Source: JABMMZ01 sp964438995
Lineage (GTDB): Bacteria > Bacteroidota > Bacteroidia > NS11-12g > UBA955
Assembly: GCA_964438995.1 (NCBI GenBank)
Contig: CAYTMQ010000002.1
Location: 1 to 64,000, forward strand
Direction of reading: 5' to 3'
DNA: 64,000 bases
In this document: positions 1 to 9,065 of the stretch, piece by piece
Layout: each line of letters begins with the position of its first letter
Position numbering within the stretch: position 1 is the first letter of the stretch
Program-made: the position numbers and the translations under genes
Notes under the pieces: generated by a model
Databases searched by the model: none
What the model was told of the DNA's origin: nothing
The model's input: the letters and a program-made list of their open reading frames with translations, nothing else

Positions 1-64
1 TTAACCATTTTTTTTCCTTTTTATGGTCAACCTATTTCAGGCATTGACAGGCTAAAGCAATACA

Positions 65-205
65 AAAAGTCAAAAGTCAAAAGTCAAAAAAAAGAAATAG
101 GAAATAGAATTTAGGGAAAAGGATTTAGTGGAAGGGCAAGCCCTCGACATAATGACGGCATTAATTTGCAATTATTCTTGTAGGTCGAGGGCATGCCCTC
201 GACAT
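65..205. repeat. composite intergenic repeat, copy 1
   Basis: A noncoding stretch with, in order, three AGTCAAA units, a GAAATAGGA..TTTAG segment, GGATTTAGTGG, a TTCTTGTAGGTCGA segment and GGGCATGCCCTCGAC. The same modules in the same order recur at about 23066-23224. A 20-base perfect palindrome sits at 184-203 and an imperfect partner of it at 133-148. No ORF covers it. It looks like a dispersed, non-autonomous repeat family; no transposase or target duplication is visible. Confidence 0.6.
184..203. repeat. 20-bp perfect palindrome
   Basis: GTCGAGGGCATGCCCTCGAC reads the same on both strands. It is GC-rich in an AT-rich surrounding and forms the end of the composite repeat. A partial copy, GGGCATGCCCTCGACA, lies near 23207-23222. 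It could act as a REP-like hairpin. Confidence 0.7.
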
Positions 206-232
206 TTCAAAAATCAACCATCATCACCACGA

Positions 233-263
233 GCTACAGAGTAGCGTCTTGTCAGAGACAAGA
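233..263. repeat. two adjacent perfect hairpins with AGA loops
   Basis: GCTAC-AGA-GTAGC at 233-245 is followed directly by TCTTGTC-AGA-GACAAGA at 247-263. Both stems are perfect and both loops are AGA. Together they look like the remains of one longer palindromic element. No gene is adjacent on the left side of the window, so a terminator role cannot be judged. Confidence 0.55.
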
Positions 264-274
264 TATTAGCCCAG

Positions 275-444
275 GTTGCAGATTTTCATAGAAAATCAAG
301 GCCTGGGTTTTTTATAAAAAACAATTTGTTCCCCATATGTTGAATATTTTCTAAGAAAATATGAGGCCTGGGTTTAAAATGTTCAAATATTTTTAAAAAA
401 TATGAGGTCTGGGTTTAAAAATGTCGAATATTTTTGAAAAAAAA
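275..444. repeat. tandem hairpin repeat, 42-bp period
   Basis: Imperfect tandem units start at about 275, 338, 380 and 422; the last three are exactly 42 bases apart. Each complete unit has an AT-rich inverted repeat (for example ATATTTTCTAAGAAAATAT) followed by GAGG(C/T)CTGGGTTTAAAA. The fourth unit is partial. The rest of 1-742 has no supported gene; 445-742 is plain AT-rich sequence upstream of the ORF at 743. Confidence 0.6.
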
Positions 445-742
445 ATAAATCCAATTACAAGGCATCCGTTGTTAATAGAACATCACACGATTATTTATAA
501 AGTGTAAGAAAAATATATAAAATAATAAGCTATATTATGATAAAACATTTTTGCAAATTGATAACAACAAATTGTTTGTTTCAACCTTTTTAAAAGTTAG
601 TTTTTGAAATAAAATTGGGATTAATAGTATAAATTAATTCAACCTATTATAATAATTTACAAACAATTAACTGGGTAACTATTACTTTATTTTGTTATTA
701 TAAATTAAATAATTTACATTCGTTAAAAAAATAAAATTTATT

Positions 743-1141
743 ATGGCTAAAGCAGTAGGAACACGTTACAAAGTACAATATGCAATTCGATTTGAATGTA
801 CTTATTTTGCAGGATCAACCTCTTTTCCTCACATTGGTGGGCATACCACCACCGAAGTAAGCATTCACAACTTTAATAATGAAAGTGTAAAAATTAGAAA
901 AAAAATTGCTGCACCTGAAGCTATATCTCCATTTATAAATTCTGGTTTAAAGCCAGATGCAGTAGATAGAATTGAATTTGAAAATTTAAGTGAATTTAAT
1001 TTTCCATTTCCAGAATCTGGATACTTTGATGGTTTTTTGGTTATAGAAAGTCAGCGTCATTTAGATGTTTACGTCACTTACAAATTTAATTCAGAAAAGA
1101 AAAGATTTAAATTAGAAGGTCGAGAAGGTACTTGGATATAA
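743..1141 (+). CDS. hypothetical protein (132 aa)
   Basis: A 132-residue soluble protein with ATG start and no signal peptide or membrane segment. I do not recognise the family. It is rich in beta-prone alternation (residues 10-60) with aromatic residues (FNFPFPESGYFDGF around residues 85-100) and ends in a basic stretch. It stands alone: a repeat-filled region lies upstream and a convergent gene (stop at 1259) lies 117 bases downstream. Base composition is like the surroundings. The ORF is the only open frame of size here, and its codon pattern is normal, so it is probably real, but no function can be assigned. Confidence 0.6.
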   Translation: MAKAVGTRYKVQYAIRFECTYFAGSTSFPHIGGHTTTEVSIHNFNNESVKIRKKIAAPEAISPFINSGLKPDAVDRIEFENLSEFNFPFPESGYFDGFLVIESQRHLDVYVTYKFNSEKKRFKLEGREGTWI

Positions 1142-1258
1142 ATGATCAACCAATCTACTATATTTTTACTGTCTTCATTAATTGAAAACAGCACAAAAAT
1201 AATATTAGTTTAGATTATTGGTTTACAATCAGAAAATTTAAGCAAAAGTAAAACCCAA

Positions 1259-2626
1259 TTACCCAACAGCGTCAATCACATCGTATTTGGTAATGATATG
1301 TGTGTTACCGCCTCTATCAGTCACGAGAACTGCCTGATTGTTTTTGTTGATCAATTTAGAAACAGCTTCAATTGTTGTATCCTCTTTCACAACAGGAAAA
1401 GGTTTCTGCATAACTTTATTGATTGGTGACTGCTTTAAATCTGGATGTTCTATTAACGACTCGAACAAATCAGAATCGTTCAAAGACCCTACAAATTCTC
1501 CTGACTGATTGACAACTGGAATCTGAGACACATCGTATTTTTTCATGATATCGTAAGCTTGGTTGACCAAATCTGTGTCTTTTATGGTTAACAATTTTAG
1601 GTCCTTATGGTTCTTAATCAAATCGATGGCTATAGTAGGTTTCTTAGTTTCCAAAAACCCTCTGTCGCGCATCCAGTCTTCGTTGTACATCTTACCCATG
1701 TATCTTGTACCATGGTCGTGGAATATTACCACAACAACATCGTCTTTCTTAAACATGTGTTTCATTTGCAGCATTCCAGCAACTGCAGAGCCTGCGCTAT
1801 TACCAACAAAAATACCTTCCATTCTTGGAATCAATCTCGTATAAATCGCTGCATCTTTATCGGTTACTTTTTCGAAATGGTCTATAATGCTGAAATCAAC
1901 GTTGGCTGGTAAAAAATCTTCACCAATACCTTCTGTGATATAAGGATAAATTTCATTCTTATCAAAGATACCTGTCTCTTTGTATTTTTTAAATACTGAC
2001 CCATAGGTATCTATTCCCAACACTTTGATGTTTGGATTTTTTTCTTTTAAATATTTACCAGTGCCACAAATGGTTCCACCTGTTCCAACTCCCACTACCA
2101 AATGTGTGATTTTGCCTTCTGTTTGTTCCCATATTTCTGGTCCAGTAGATTCGTAATGAGCCAATGAATTAGATGGGTTGTCGTATTGATTGGGTTTCCA
2201 GCTATTAGGTACTTCTTGAACAAGTCTAGAAGACACTGAATAATATGAGCGAGGGTCTTCGGGTTCTACATCAGTTGGACAAACTATTACTTCGGCACCA
2301 AATGCTTTTAACGCATCAACTTTTTCTTTGCTTTGCTTATCTGTAGTAGTAAAAATACACTTGTAACCTTTTATAACAGCTGCAATAGCCAAACCCATTC
2401 CAGTATTGCCACTTGTTCCTTCAATAATAGTTCCACCAGGTTTAAGCGCACCAGACTTTTCAGCATCCTCAATCATTTTCAACGCCATCCTGTCTTTAAT
2501 GCTATTGCCAGGATTTGTAGTTTCAATTTTTGCTAATACAGTACATGGCAAATCAGCTACAATTTTATTGAGCTTAACCATTGGAGTGTTGCCTATTGTC
2601 TCAAGGACGTTATTAAAATATGCCAA
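1259..2626 (-). CDS. cystathionine beta-synthase-like PLP enzyme with CBS pair
   Basis: Fold-type II PLP enzyme of the cysteine synthase/cystathionine beta-synthase family followed by a C-terminal CBS-domain pair (about residues 335-455), the layout of eukaryote-type cystathionine beta-synthases. The PLP lysine is K44 in PGNSIKDR; the substrate loop TSGNT is at 71-75; the phosphate-binding glycine loop GTGGT is near 180. The predicted reaction condenses serine and homocysteine to cystathionine, though O-acetylserine sulfhydrylase activity cannot be excluded. The start is TTG: a TAG stop lies immediately upstream in frame and the next ATG (residue 16) would cut off the conserved N-terminus. 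It starts 11 bases after the B12/GTPase gene, so the two form an operon. The CBS pair suggests allosteric nucleotide or SAM control. Confidence 0.88.
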   Translation of the reverse strand: MAYFNNVLETIGNTPMVKLNKIVADLPCTVLAKIETTNPGNSIKDRMALKMIEDAEKSGALKPGGTIIEGTSGNTGMGLAIAAVIKGYKCIFTTTDKQSKEKVDALKAFGAEVIVCPTDVEPEDPRSYYSVSSRLVQEVPNSWKPNQYDNPSNSLAHYESTGPEIWEQTEGKITHLVVGVGTGGTICGTGKYLKEKNPNIKVLGIDTYGSVFKKYKETGIFDKNEIYPYITEGIGEDFLPANVDFSIIDHFEKVTDKDAAIYTRLIPRMEGIFVGNSAGSAVAGMLQMKHMFKKDDVVVVIFHDHGTRYMGKMYNEDWMRDRGFLETKKPTIAIDLIKNHKDLKLLTIKDTDLVNQAYDIMKKYDVSQIPVVNQSGEFVGSLNDSDLFESLIEHPDLKQSPINKVMQKPFPVVKEDTTIEAVSKLINKNNQAVLVTDRGGNTHIITKYDVIDAVG

Positions 2627-2637
2627 ACTATGAAGTG

Positions 2638-4056
2638 TTATTTGTTACTTAAAATGTCTTTTGTGCCGTTTAATTGGTATAATTTTTCGGCTATATCAGA
2701 TTGTTCTTGGGTCCAGTTGTTGTATTTCCTTACGGTTTCACTGATTTCACTTAAGTATCTGTTTCTTGAAGGAGGAATGATAAATACTTTTTCACTCATT
2801 TCATCAGAAGCATGGAAATCTGATTTAAAACTTGAACCAGTTTTCGCATCCATTAAATCCAATATGTTTCTATAAAGGGTATTCATACCTGGATCATTAA
2901 ACTGAGACGCTATAGTGCCAAAAACTGGCATTGATTCTGGATCTTTGTCAAATAGTTTATGGTTGCGTTGGTATTGTTTTTTAACATCTCTTAAAGCATC
3001 CGCAGCTCCTTTTTTATCAAACTTATTAACGGCAATGATGTCAGCGAAATCGAGCATATCAATTTTTTCTAACTGAGTTGCTGCACCATATTCAGGTGTC
3101 ATCACATACATTGCCACATTGCTGTGTTCTGTAATTTCTGTATCGCTTTGACCGATACCACTGGTTTCAAGAATGATCAAATCAAAATTGGCCGCTTTTA
3201 AAATCAAAATAGCATCGTCAACGTGTTTGCTCAAGGCCAAATTACTTTGACGCGTAGCCAACGAACGCATATATACTCGGCTATTCTTGATGCTATTCAT
3301 TCTTATTCTATCCCCTAACAAGGCTCCTCCTGTTTTACGCTTACTTGGGTCGACAGATACTATGGCAATGTTTTTATCTTTTAAATCGAATAAAAAACGT
3401 CTCACAAACTCGTCTACCAAACTACTTTTACCAGCACCTCCAGTACCAGTAATACCAAGTACAGGAATCGTTTTGTTATTTGAAGAAACTGCTTTTTCTA
3501 AAACATCCCTATATTGAGTAAATTCTTCAGGATAGTTCTCTGCACATGAGATGGTTTGAGCGATTGAAGTTGGATTTTTCGCTTGAATTTGAGCTAGGTC
3601 GAACACAATATTATGTCCTGTAGCAAAATCTGATTTTTTAACCAAGTCGTTGATCATACCTTGCAATCCAAGAGCTCTTCCATCATCAGGATGATACAAT
3701 TTGGTAATGCCATAGGCTTCTAAATCTTGTATTTCTTCAGGAAGAATGGTTCCACCACCTCCACCAAAAATCTTAATTTGTCCTGCACCTTTATCTTTTA
3801 AAAGGTCGTACATGTATTTAAAATACTCATTGTGTCCACCTTGATAGCTCGTCATTGCAATAGCATTTGCGTCCTCTTGAATGGCGGTATCTACAACTTC
3901 TTCGGCACTTCTATCGTGACCGAGATGTATCACTTCGCAACCAGTTGATTGGATGATACGTCGCATCACATTAATGGCGGCATCATGACCGTCAAAAAGA
4001 GAAGCAGCAGTCACAATTCTAACTTTATGTTGTGGTTGATAAACAGATTCTTGCAT
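2638..4056 (-). CDS. B12-binding domain + MeaB-type GTPase (IcmF N-terminal half, no mutase domain)
   Basis: The protein matches the first half of the fused isobutyryl-/methylmalonyl-CoA mutase IcmF. Residues 10-140 are a cobalamin-binding Rossmann domain with the base-off ligand motif D22-G-H24 and a glycine run (FGGGGGT). Residues about 195-430 are an ArgK/MeaB GTPase with P-loop GTGGAGKSS and a VNKFDKKGA base-recognition motif. It ends at residue 472 in what is the linker region of IcmF; the 600-residue acyl-CoA mutase barrel is absent, and the next gene follows after 11 bases, so no mutase remnant is present. It may serve as the B12 subunit and chaperone for a mutase encoded elsewhere. 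A TACTTTTG promoter element lies 20 bases upstream of the ATG. Confidence 0.85.
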   Translation of the reverse strand: MQESVYQPQHKVRIVTAASLFDGHDAAINVMRRIIQSTGCEVIHLGHDRSAEEVVDTAIQEDANAIAMTSYQGGHNEYFKYMYDLLKDKGAGQIKIFGGGGGTILPEEIQDLEAYGITKLYHPDDGRALGLQGMINDLVKKSDFATGHNIVFDLAQIQAKNPTSIAQTISCAENYPEEFTQYRDVLEKAVSSNNKTIPVLGITGTGGAGKSSLVDEFVRRFLFDLKDKNIAIVSVDPSKRKTGGALLGDRIRMNSIKNSRVYMRSLATRQSNLALSKHVDDAILILKAANFDLIILETSGIGQSDTEITEHSNVAMYVMTPEYGAATQLEKIDMLDFADIIAVNKFDKKGAADALRDVKKQYQRNHKLFDKDPESMPVFGTIASQFNDPGMNTLYRNILDLMDAKTGSSFKSDFHASDEMSEKVFIIPPSRNRYLSEISETVRKYNNWTQEQSDIAEKLYQLNGTKDILSNK

Positions 4057-4076
4057 GAATATCTATGAATTTCTTG

Positions 4077-4084
4077 CAAAAGTA
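4077..4084 (-). promoter_or_regulatory. -7 element TACTTTTG
   Basis: Matches the Bacteroidota -7 consensus TAnnTTTG, 20 bases before the ATG of the B12/GTPase gene. No clear -33 TTTG was found at the right spacing. Confidence 0.45.
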
Positions 4085-4138
4085 CTAAAAATTGGCAAAA
4101 GACAGATAATAAATCAGCCTTTAATATGCACAGAATCC

Positions 4139-6466
4139 TTAGAAAGCAGCGTTGTATGCGATAGAAGGTAAAATAGGCAACTGGTCGACTCTGGTGTAAT
4201 TTACTCTATCAAAATAGAAGATATTTTTTCTATTGTATATATTCGTTACAGATAGCACTATCCAGCTTTTAAAGTTATTTTTTTGTTTGAAGTTGTATTT
4301 TACTGAAGCATCTAAACGGTGATAAGAAGGCAATCTTCCTTGATTAAATCCAGCATATAAAATTCCTAGCTGTCCATTGTTTTGAGCATAATTGGTGCTT
4401 GGTCCGCCTTGGAAATCAAATTTTTCATAAAACCCTTGGGTTTGGGTGAAAGGAAATCCAGAACCAAAATTCCATCTAGCATTGGCTGACCATCTATTCT
4501 TTTTATCTAAAGCATAATCTAAAACCAAATTGACGTTGTGTCTTCTATCCCAATGCGGACTGTAAGTGTTAATGCCATCAAAGCGATTTACATACGTAAG
4601 TGAATAAACAGCCCAAACATACCAACGCTTTTGATCATCGTATTTGAATCTAAAATCTCCACCATAAGCGTTTCCTCGCTCAACAACATAGTCTTTTTTC
4701 AAACGCTCTGAGTAAACTGAGTAATCACCATCATCATCGAACAATTTTTCTCTGTTGATGTTGGTGATTTGATCAAAGCTTTTGTAAAAGCCTTCCATTC
4801 CGAAATCACAAAATTTATTGATTTCATATTCGTAACCTAAAACGGCATGTCTAGCCAATTGCAGTCTTGATGTTACTGGTTGTCCATCAAAATTCTTTTG
4901 CAAATTGTCTGGTCCAGATAAGAACCCATAAAACAGATTCACAACATCTCTATCAGAGAATGCAGACAAAAGGTTTTGAGAATATCTTCCGAAACCGCCT
5001 TTAATCATCAGTTTTTTTGTCAAAGCATATTTACCATTGACACGTGGTTCAAGAGAAGTGTTGCTTAAAGACGCATAGTACTGCACCCTCAAACCTGTTT
5101 CCAATGAAAATCTTTTTCTTACCCATTTATACAAACCAAATCCACAAATTTCAGTCGTAAATTCTTCTTGTGTAATTTGTCTATTGTTGGAATTGAATAT
5201 TTGAAAGTCGGTACTGAAGGCGTTGATTTCGAAACCGTATTTAATTTCATCTTTTCTGTTGTATGAATTTGCAACAACACCCATATTTAATCCACTAATT
5301 GAACTTTTTCTTGGTTTTAAATCGATTTCTTTTTGTTCAATTTGGTAATCCGAATACGTTACGAATCCGTCAATCTTCGATTGTTTTCCTTCTGGAATAA
5401 GTGAAAATCTAGTACCGAAACCTGATTGATTCCAAGCATATTTGGTAGAACCAGGAAAGTTTACATTGTCTCTAAAATTGAATCCAAACAGTTTTATACT
5501 TGAGCCATTGGTAGAGTTGAAAGTGAACTTGGTGTAAACATCATTGAAATTGTATGGCAGTTTATCTGGGTCGGCATATTGATAAAACAGTTTTGAACTT
5601 CTATCTAAATAAGAGTTTTTAATCGATACGATAAAGCTACTGCTACCTCTTCCAGGTATAAATTTCTTTAAAGGACCTTCAACAGATAACTTACCTAAAA
5701 AAGGACTTACTGTAAAGTTGCCTGCTAATCTATTTCTATTTCCATCTCTTGTTTTAACATCAACAATTGCCGAGACTCTTCCTCCGTATTCTGCGCCAAA
5801 ACCAGCAGAGTAAACATCTGCAGATTTCATCAAATCGACATCAAAAATTGAGAATAGACCAATAGAGTGGAAAGGGTTGTAAATGGTCATACCATCTAAG
5901 GTAATCTTATTCATTACTGGACTACCTCCTCTTATATAGAGCTGACCACCTTGGTCGCCACTGAAAACGACACCAGGTAATATTTGTAAATATTGCACTA
6001 AATCTGGCGTTCCACCAATGGTAGGAATTTTAAAAAGTTGGGCTGGTTTTATTCTAGTAGCACCAACATCAGTATCTTCAATTTTCTTTTTCTTACTGAC
6101 AATTTTAGCACCACCAATCTCTTTTACATCTGGTCGCAAATAGAATGTATAAACACTTACAACATCTTCCTTTATGGTGATATTGATTGTATCTGCAGTA
6201 TAATTTCCGGTAGTAGCAACAGCGCGATAAGAACCTACTTTAACGCCTGTAATGATGTAATAGCCATCGTTATTAGAGTTGGCAGTATGCTCTGTTCCTA
6301 TAATATTTATTTGAACGTTATCTAATTCAACACCGGTTTTGCTGTCTTTGGTGTATCCTTTGATACCACCTGTCTGAGCTGTTAGATTAAAACTTATTCC
6401 AATGAGAAAAAACAACAAGGAAAAACGAAAAAACATAAAGGCAAAGTTACTATATAGTCGTTTCAT
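4139..6466 (-). CDS. TonB-dependent outer-membrane receptor with N-terminal carboxypeptidase-like domain
   Basis: Signal peptide (residues 1-30, ending near FNLTAQ), a carboxypeptidase-regulatory-like beta-sandwich (about 33-115, GGIKGYTKDSKTGVEL), a plug domain (about 130-240, with the typical GGSPVMNKITLDGMTIYNP segment) and a long beta-barrel to the aromatic C-terminus. Such proteins bring large or scarce ligands across the outer membrane using TonB energy; no SusD partner is adjacent, so the substrate is unknown. The first ATG overlaps the flippase gene by 17 bases. A perfect TAACTTTG element (6442-6449) just inside this ORF, followed after 5 bases by the ATG of residue 11 (6436), suggests that the shorter form MFFRFSLLFFL may be the product of its own promoter. 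Confidence 0.88.
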   Translation of the reverse strand: MKRLYSNFAFMFFRFSLLFFLIGISFNLTAQTGGIKGYTKDSKTGVELDNVQINIIGTEHTANSNNDGYYIITGVKVGSYRAVATTGNYTADTINITIKEDVVSVYTFYLRPDVKEIGGAKIVSKKKKIEDTDVGATRIKPAQLFKIPTIGGTPDLVQYLQILPGVVFSGDQGGQLYIRGGSPVMNKITLDGMTIYNPFHSIGLFSIFDVDLMKSADVYSAGFGAEYGGRVSAIVDVKTRDGNRNRLAGNFTVSPFLGKLSVEGPLKKFIPGRGSSSFIVSIKNSYLDRSSKLFYQYADPDKLPYNFNDVYTKFTFNSTNGSSIKLFGFNFRDNVNFPGSTKYAWNQSGFGTRFSLIPEGKQSKIDGFVTYSDYQIEQKEIDLKPRKSSISGLNMGVVANSYNRKDEIKYGFEINAFSTDFQIFNSNNRQITQEEFTTEICGFGLYKWVRKRFSLETGLRVQYYASLSNTSLEPRVNGKYALTKKLMIKGGFGRYSQNLLSAFSDRDVVNLFYGFLSGPDNLQKNFDGQPVTSRLQLARHAVLGYEYEINKFCDFGMEGFYKSFDQITNINREKLFDDDGDYSVYSERLKKDYVVERGNAYGGDFRFKYDDQKRWYVWAVYSLTYVNRFDGINTYSPHWDRRHNVNLVLDYALDKKNRWSANARWNFGSGFPFTQTQGFYEKFDFQGGPSTNYAQNNGQLGILYAGFNQGRLPSYHRLDASVKYNFKQKNNFKSWIVLSVTNIYNRKNIFYFDRVNYTRVDQLPILPSIAYNAAF
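6442..6449 (-). promoter_or_regulatory. -7 element TAACTTTG inside TonB receptor 5' end
   Basis: A perfect TAnnTTTG match lies between the first ATG (6466) and the second in-frame ATG (6436) of the receptor gene. If used, transcription would begin almost at the second ATG, giving a near-leaderless mRNA and choosing the shorter signal peptide. Confidence 0.4.
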
Positions 6467-7853
6467 TCCAAGAAATAATTTTTCTAGCTATTACATTCAA
6501 AATCATAGAGCTTATTAATGCTATCGATAGTCTTAGACACATTATTTCAGCATCATGCTGCAAAGCAAACAGAAAATTTATCTTTTGAATGTAGAATGTG
6601 AGAACAAAACCAAAGACAGTCGTTATTGACAGAATAGAAGTTTTCTTAAAATTTAAAAGGGTTTTGTTGTCTATAATATAAACAACAACATATGTGATAA
6701 GGGAGACAAAAAGTCCCAAACTCCAAGAATAAAATGCGCCTCTTAAGCCCCACAAAGGAATGTATATATACGATACATAAAGTCCAGTTATTAGCCCGAC
6801 AAAATTACACAATAGGTTATATTGAAATTTATTACCAGCATGTAAAGCGTGACTTATGATGTTTGTGATGGCAAAAGAAAGGGTACCCAAACTTAAAATG
6901 AGAAAGGTTCTACCTATGGCCCAAAAGTCTTTGCCTAAAAGCCAAATCCAAAAATCAGAAGGCAAGACTATTAATATTAAAAATAAAGCAAGCGAACCAA
7001 AAAAATTGAAGTTGGTCATTTTTATGGTTAGTGCTATGTGGTCTTGTTTGTTTGGAGAATTAAGTATCTTCATGTGTTGAATTTGTCCGATACTATGACC
7101 TAATATCCAAATCGATTCACAGAGAATCACTGCATTGTTGTATACACCCAATGCAACATTTGCATCCGACTTCACAGTAATGAGAATGCCAATCAAAAAA
7201 AAATTCAATCTATAATTTAAAAATTGAACAGCTTGAGCACTTTGAGCCCAAAAGCCTTTTTTGATGATATCTGATTCAAACTGGAAACCTGTTGATGAAT
7301 GAAGATGTTTTTTAACAAGTATAAAAGATACGACAACATTGGTGATCAAAGCAAAGAAAAGAGCAATGACATAGTTCTTTTGGTGATAGCCATTTAGCTT
7401 GGAAAGCATGAAAAAAAACAGCACTAAAAAAGCTGGAAATACAAGAGTGCTAAGATTTCTAAAATGGACTTGTCTGTTGCCCATCAGAATCAAATGATTG
7501 AGGTTGATAATAGAATACAAGAACGCAGCAGGAGGAATTAACCAGACAAATGGTTTATTGTAAAAAAACAGTAAAAGTGGAACTGAAAGAACACAAATAA
7601 AAGCCACCCAAATTACACTAGAAAACCATAAATTTTTATTATTGTGTGTATACGATAGATTAATAATTGCTGTGCTATTACCAAAGTCACAGAAAAGTTG
7701 AACCAAAGCAACAGTAGACATAAACAAACCAATTACACCTCTACCTTCTGCTCCTAAATATTTTGAAACCAGTATGACAGTTAACAACCCTAAAGCCGCC
7801 ACTGCTGTTTTAGAGGCAAAATTTGACAATATGCCTTTTGAAATAGAAATCAA
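6450..7853 (-). CDS. polysaccharide/lipid flippase, Wzx-like MATE/MVF fold
   Basis: A 467-residue integral membrane protein with about 12 hydrophobic helices, the length and helix pattern of oligosaccharide flippases (Polysacc_synt family). The N-terminus GAEGRGVIGLF is the characteristic GxxGRGxxGLF motif of that family. It probably moves a lipid-linked glycan or related lipid across the inner membrane. No glycosyltransferase cluster is adjacent. The start is TTG, placed directly after the TAA stop of the SUI1-like gene with no gap; no ATG occurs in the conserved N-terminus. The stop overlaps the receptor gene by 17 bases, implying translational coupling through the minus-strand run. Confidence 0.82.
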   Translation of the reverse strand: MISISKGILSNFASKTAVAALGLLTVILVSKYLGAEGRGVIGLFMSTVALVQLFCDFGNSTAIINLSYTHNNKNLWFSSVIWVAFICVLSVPLLLFFYNKPFVWLIPPAAFLYSIINLNHLILMGNRQVHFRNLSTLVFPAFLVLFFFMLSKLNGYHQKNYVIALFFALITNVVVSFILVKKHLHSSTGFQFESDIIKKGFWAQSAQAVQFLNYRLNFFLIGILITVKSDANVALGVYNNAVILCESIWILGHSIGQIQHMKILNSPNKQDHIALTIKMTNFNFFGSLALFLILIVLPSDFWIWLLGKDFWAIGRTFLILSLGTLSFAITNIISHALHAGNKFQYNLLCNFVGLITGLYVSYIYIPLWGLRGAFYSWSLGLFVSLITYVVVYIIDNKTLLNFKKTSILSITTVFGFVLTFYIQKINFLFALQHDAEIMCLRLSIALISSMILNVIARKIISWNETTI

Positions 7854-8192
7854 TTATATGTTATTGGTTTTATAACCTTTGTTGATTAAGAATTCTTTGA
7901 CCTTTTTTATTTGTTCACCTTGAATTAGGATTTCACCATCAACGACAGAACCGCCTGTTCCGCAATGGTTTTTTAATTGTTTGGCAAGTGCTTCTAAATC
8001 CTCTAGTTTACCAATAAAACCGCTTATCAGTGTAGCTTTTTTACCACCTCTTTGTTTGGTTTCAAGGCGTATAATCAGTTTTTGATGTTTGGGTTCTAAA
8101 GTTTCTTGTTCTTCAGATTCGCTTGTAAATTCAAAATCAGAATCGGTGCTATACACCATCCCATCAAAGTTTCTTTTTAATTTCTTAGTCAT
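7854..8192 (-). CDS. SUI1/eIF1-like translation factor (YciH family)
   Basis: A 112-residue protein whose second half (about 35-108) is an SUI1 domain: basic strand, LISGFIGKLEDLEALAKQLKN, CGTGGSVVDGEILIQG and a C-terminal helix ending IKKVKEFLINKGY. These are the hallmarks of bacterial YciH/eIF1 homologues, which bind the 30S subunit and can influence start-codon selection. The first 34 residues are acidic and probably disordered. The ATG overlaps the end of the lipid kinase gene by 8 bases (ATGACTAA), and its stop abuts the TTG of the flippase gene. Confidence 0.88.
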   Translation of the reverse strand: MTKKLKRNFDGMVYSTDSDFEFTSESEEQETLEPKHQKLIIRLETKQRGGKKATLISGFIGKLEDLEALAKQLKNHCGTGGSVVDGEILIQGEQIKKVKEFLINKGYKTNNI

Positions 8193-9060
8193 GACACAGA
8201 ATCTTTAAACTTAAAGGTTCAATATTAACATTAATTTCTTTACCAAGCCAAATAGGCTCACCATCAACATGAATTGGTCCATCTTCTTCCCTTCTTATCA
8301 AGAAATCTGATCCAGAGAATACGACACTGTTTTTATTGGTGTGCAATTGACCTTGCATTAAACTTTTTAGGATGAAAATAAAATCTATGGGATTGAATTT
8401 TTTTAAAACTACAACATTGAATAAACCATCATCAGGCTTTGCTCCAGGGTGTAATACCACATTATTTCCCCATTGAGTGGCATTGGCAAAACCTATCATA
8501 AAAGCATTGCCTTCCCAAACTTTGTTACCAACTTGATAGACTTGATAGTGTTTGCTTTTGTAATTGAGTTCTTTGGCTATTGTTTTAACGTATCCTTGCA
8601 ATCCACGTTTCTTTTTATTGGCAAAGGCAGAACTAATATGGGCATCAAAACCAATACCTCCTATATTAATCATACAATGACGATTGAACCATACTGTATC
8701 AATATCTTTTACAATATAATTAGGAATATTTGAAATGGCTTTAGTGGTATCAAGAGGAATTTTAAAGTGTCTGGCAAATCCATTACCAGAACCGAGGGGA
8801 ATGATACCAAGAGCAATACCAGTATTGACCAAACGCGAGGCAATTTGATTGATGGTTCCATCGCCACCAGCACCCAAGACAATATCTACTTTTTCGCGAA
8901 TAGCCTTTTCAGTTAAGAGAATAACATCATCAGCTTTTTCTGTTGGCCAAACAGATACTTGGTATTTTAAATGATCGATATGACGTTCGATAAGCTTTGG
9001 TAAATCTTTTACTTTCTTTCTCCCCGAGAAAGGGTTATAGATCACTACCAGCTTCTTCAT
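8185..9060 (-). CDS. diacylglycerol kinase-family lipid kinase (YegS/DgkB-like)
   Basis: A 291-residue lipid kinase of the DAGK catalytic superfamily. Visible motifs are the N-terminal YNPFSGRKK, the nucleotide-binding GGDGTINQ (about residue 62) and PLGSGNGFARH (about 90), the IGGIGFDA region and a C-terminal beta domain with VDGEP. These enzymes phosphorylate diacylglycerol or related lipids in the cytoplasmic leaflet. It starts 5 bases after the DUF4159 gene and overlaps the SUI1-like gene by 8 bases. Which lipid is used cannot be read from sequence. Confidence 0.9.
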   Translation of the reverse strand: MKKLVVIYNPFSGRKKVKDLPKLIERHIDHLKYQVSVWPTEKADDVILLTEKAIREKVDIVLGAGGDGTINQIASRLVNTGIALGIIPLGSGNGFARHFKIPLDTTKAISNIPNYIVKDIDTVWFNRHCMINIGGIGFDAHISSAFANKKKRGLQGYVKTIAKELNYKSKHYQVYQVGNKVWEGNAFMIGFANATQWGNNVVLHPGAKPDDGLFNVVVLKKFNPIDFIFILKSLMQGQLHTNKNSVVFSGSDFLIRREEDGPIHVDGEPIWLGKEINVNIEPLSLKILCHD

Positions 9061-9065
9061 CTATC

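Noticed and set aside
1563..1912. Plus-strand ORFs over the cystathionine synthase gene
   Set aside because: Antisense shadows of a gene with clear catalytic motifs.
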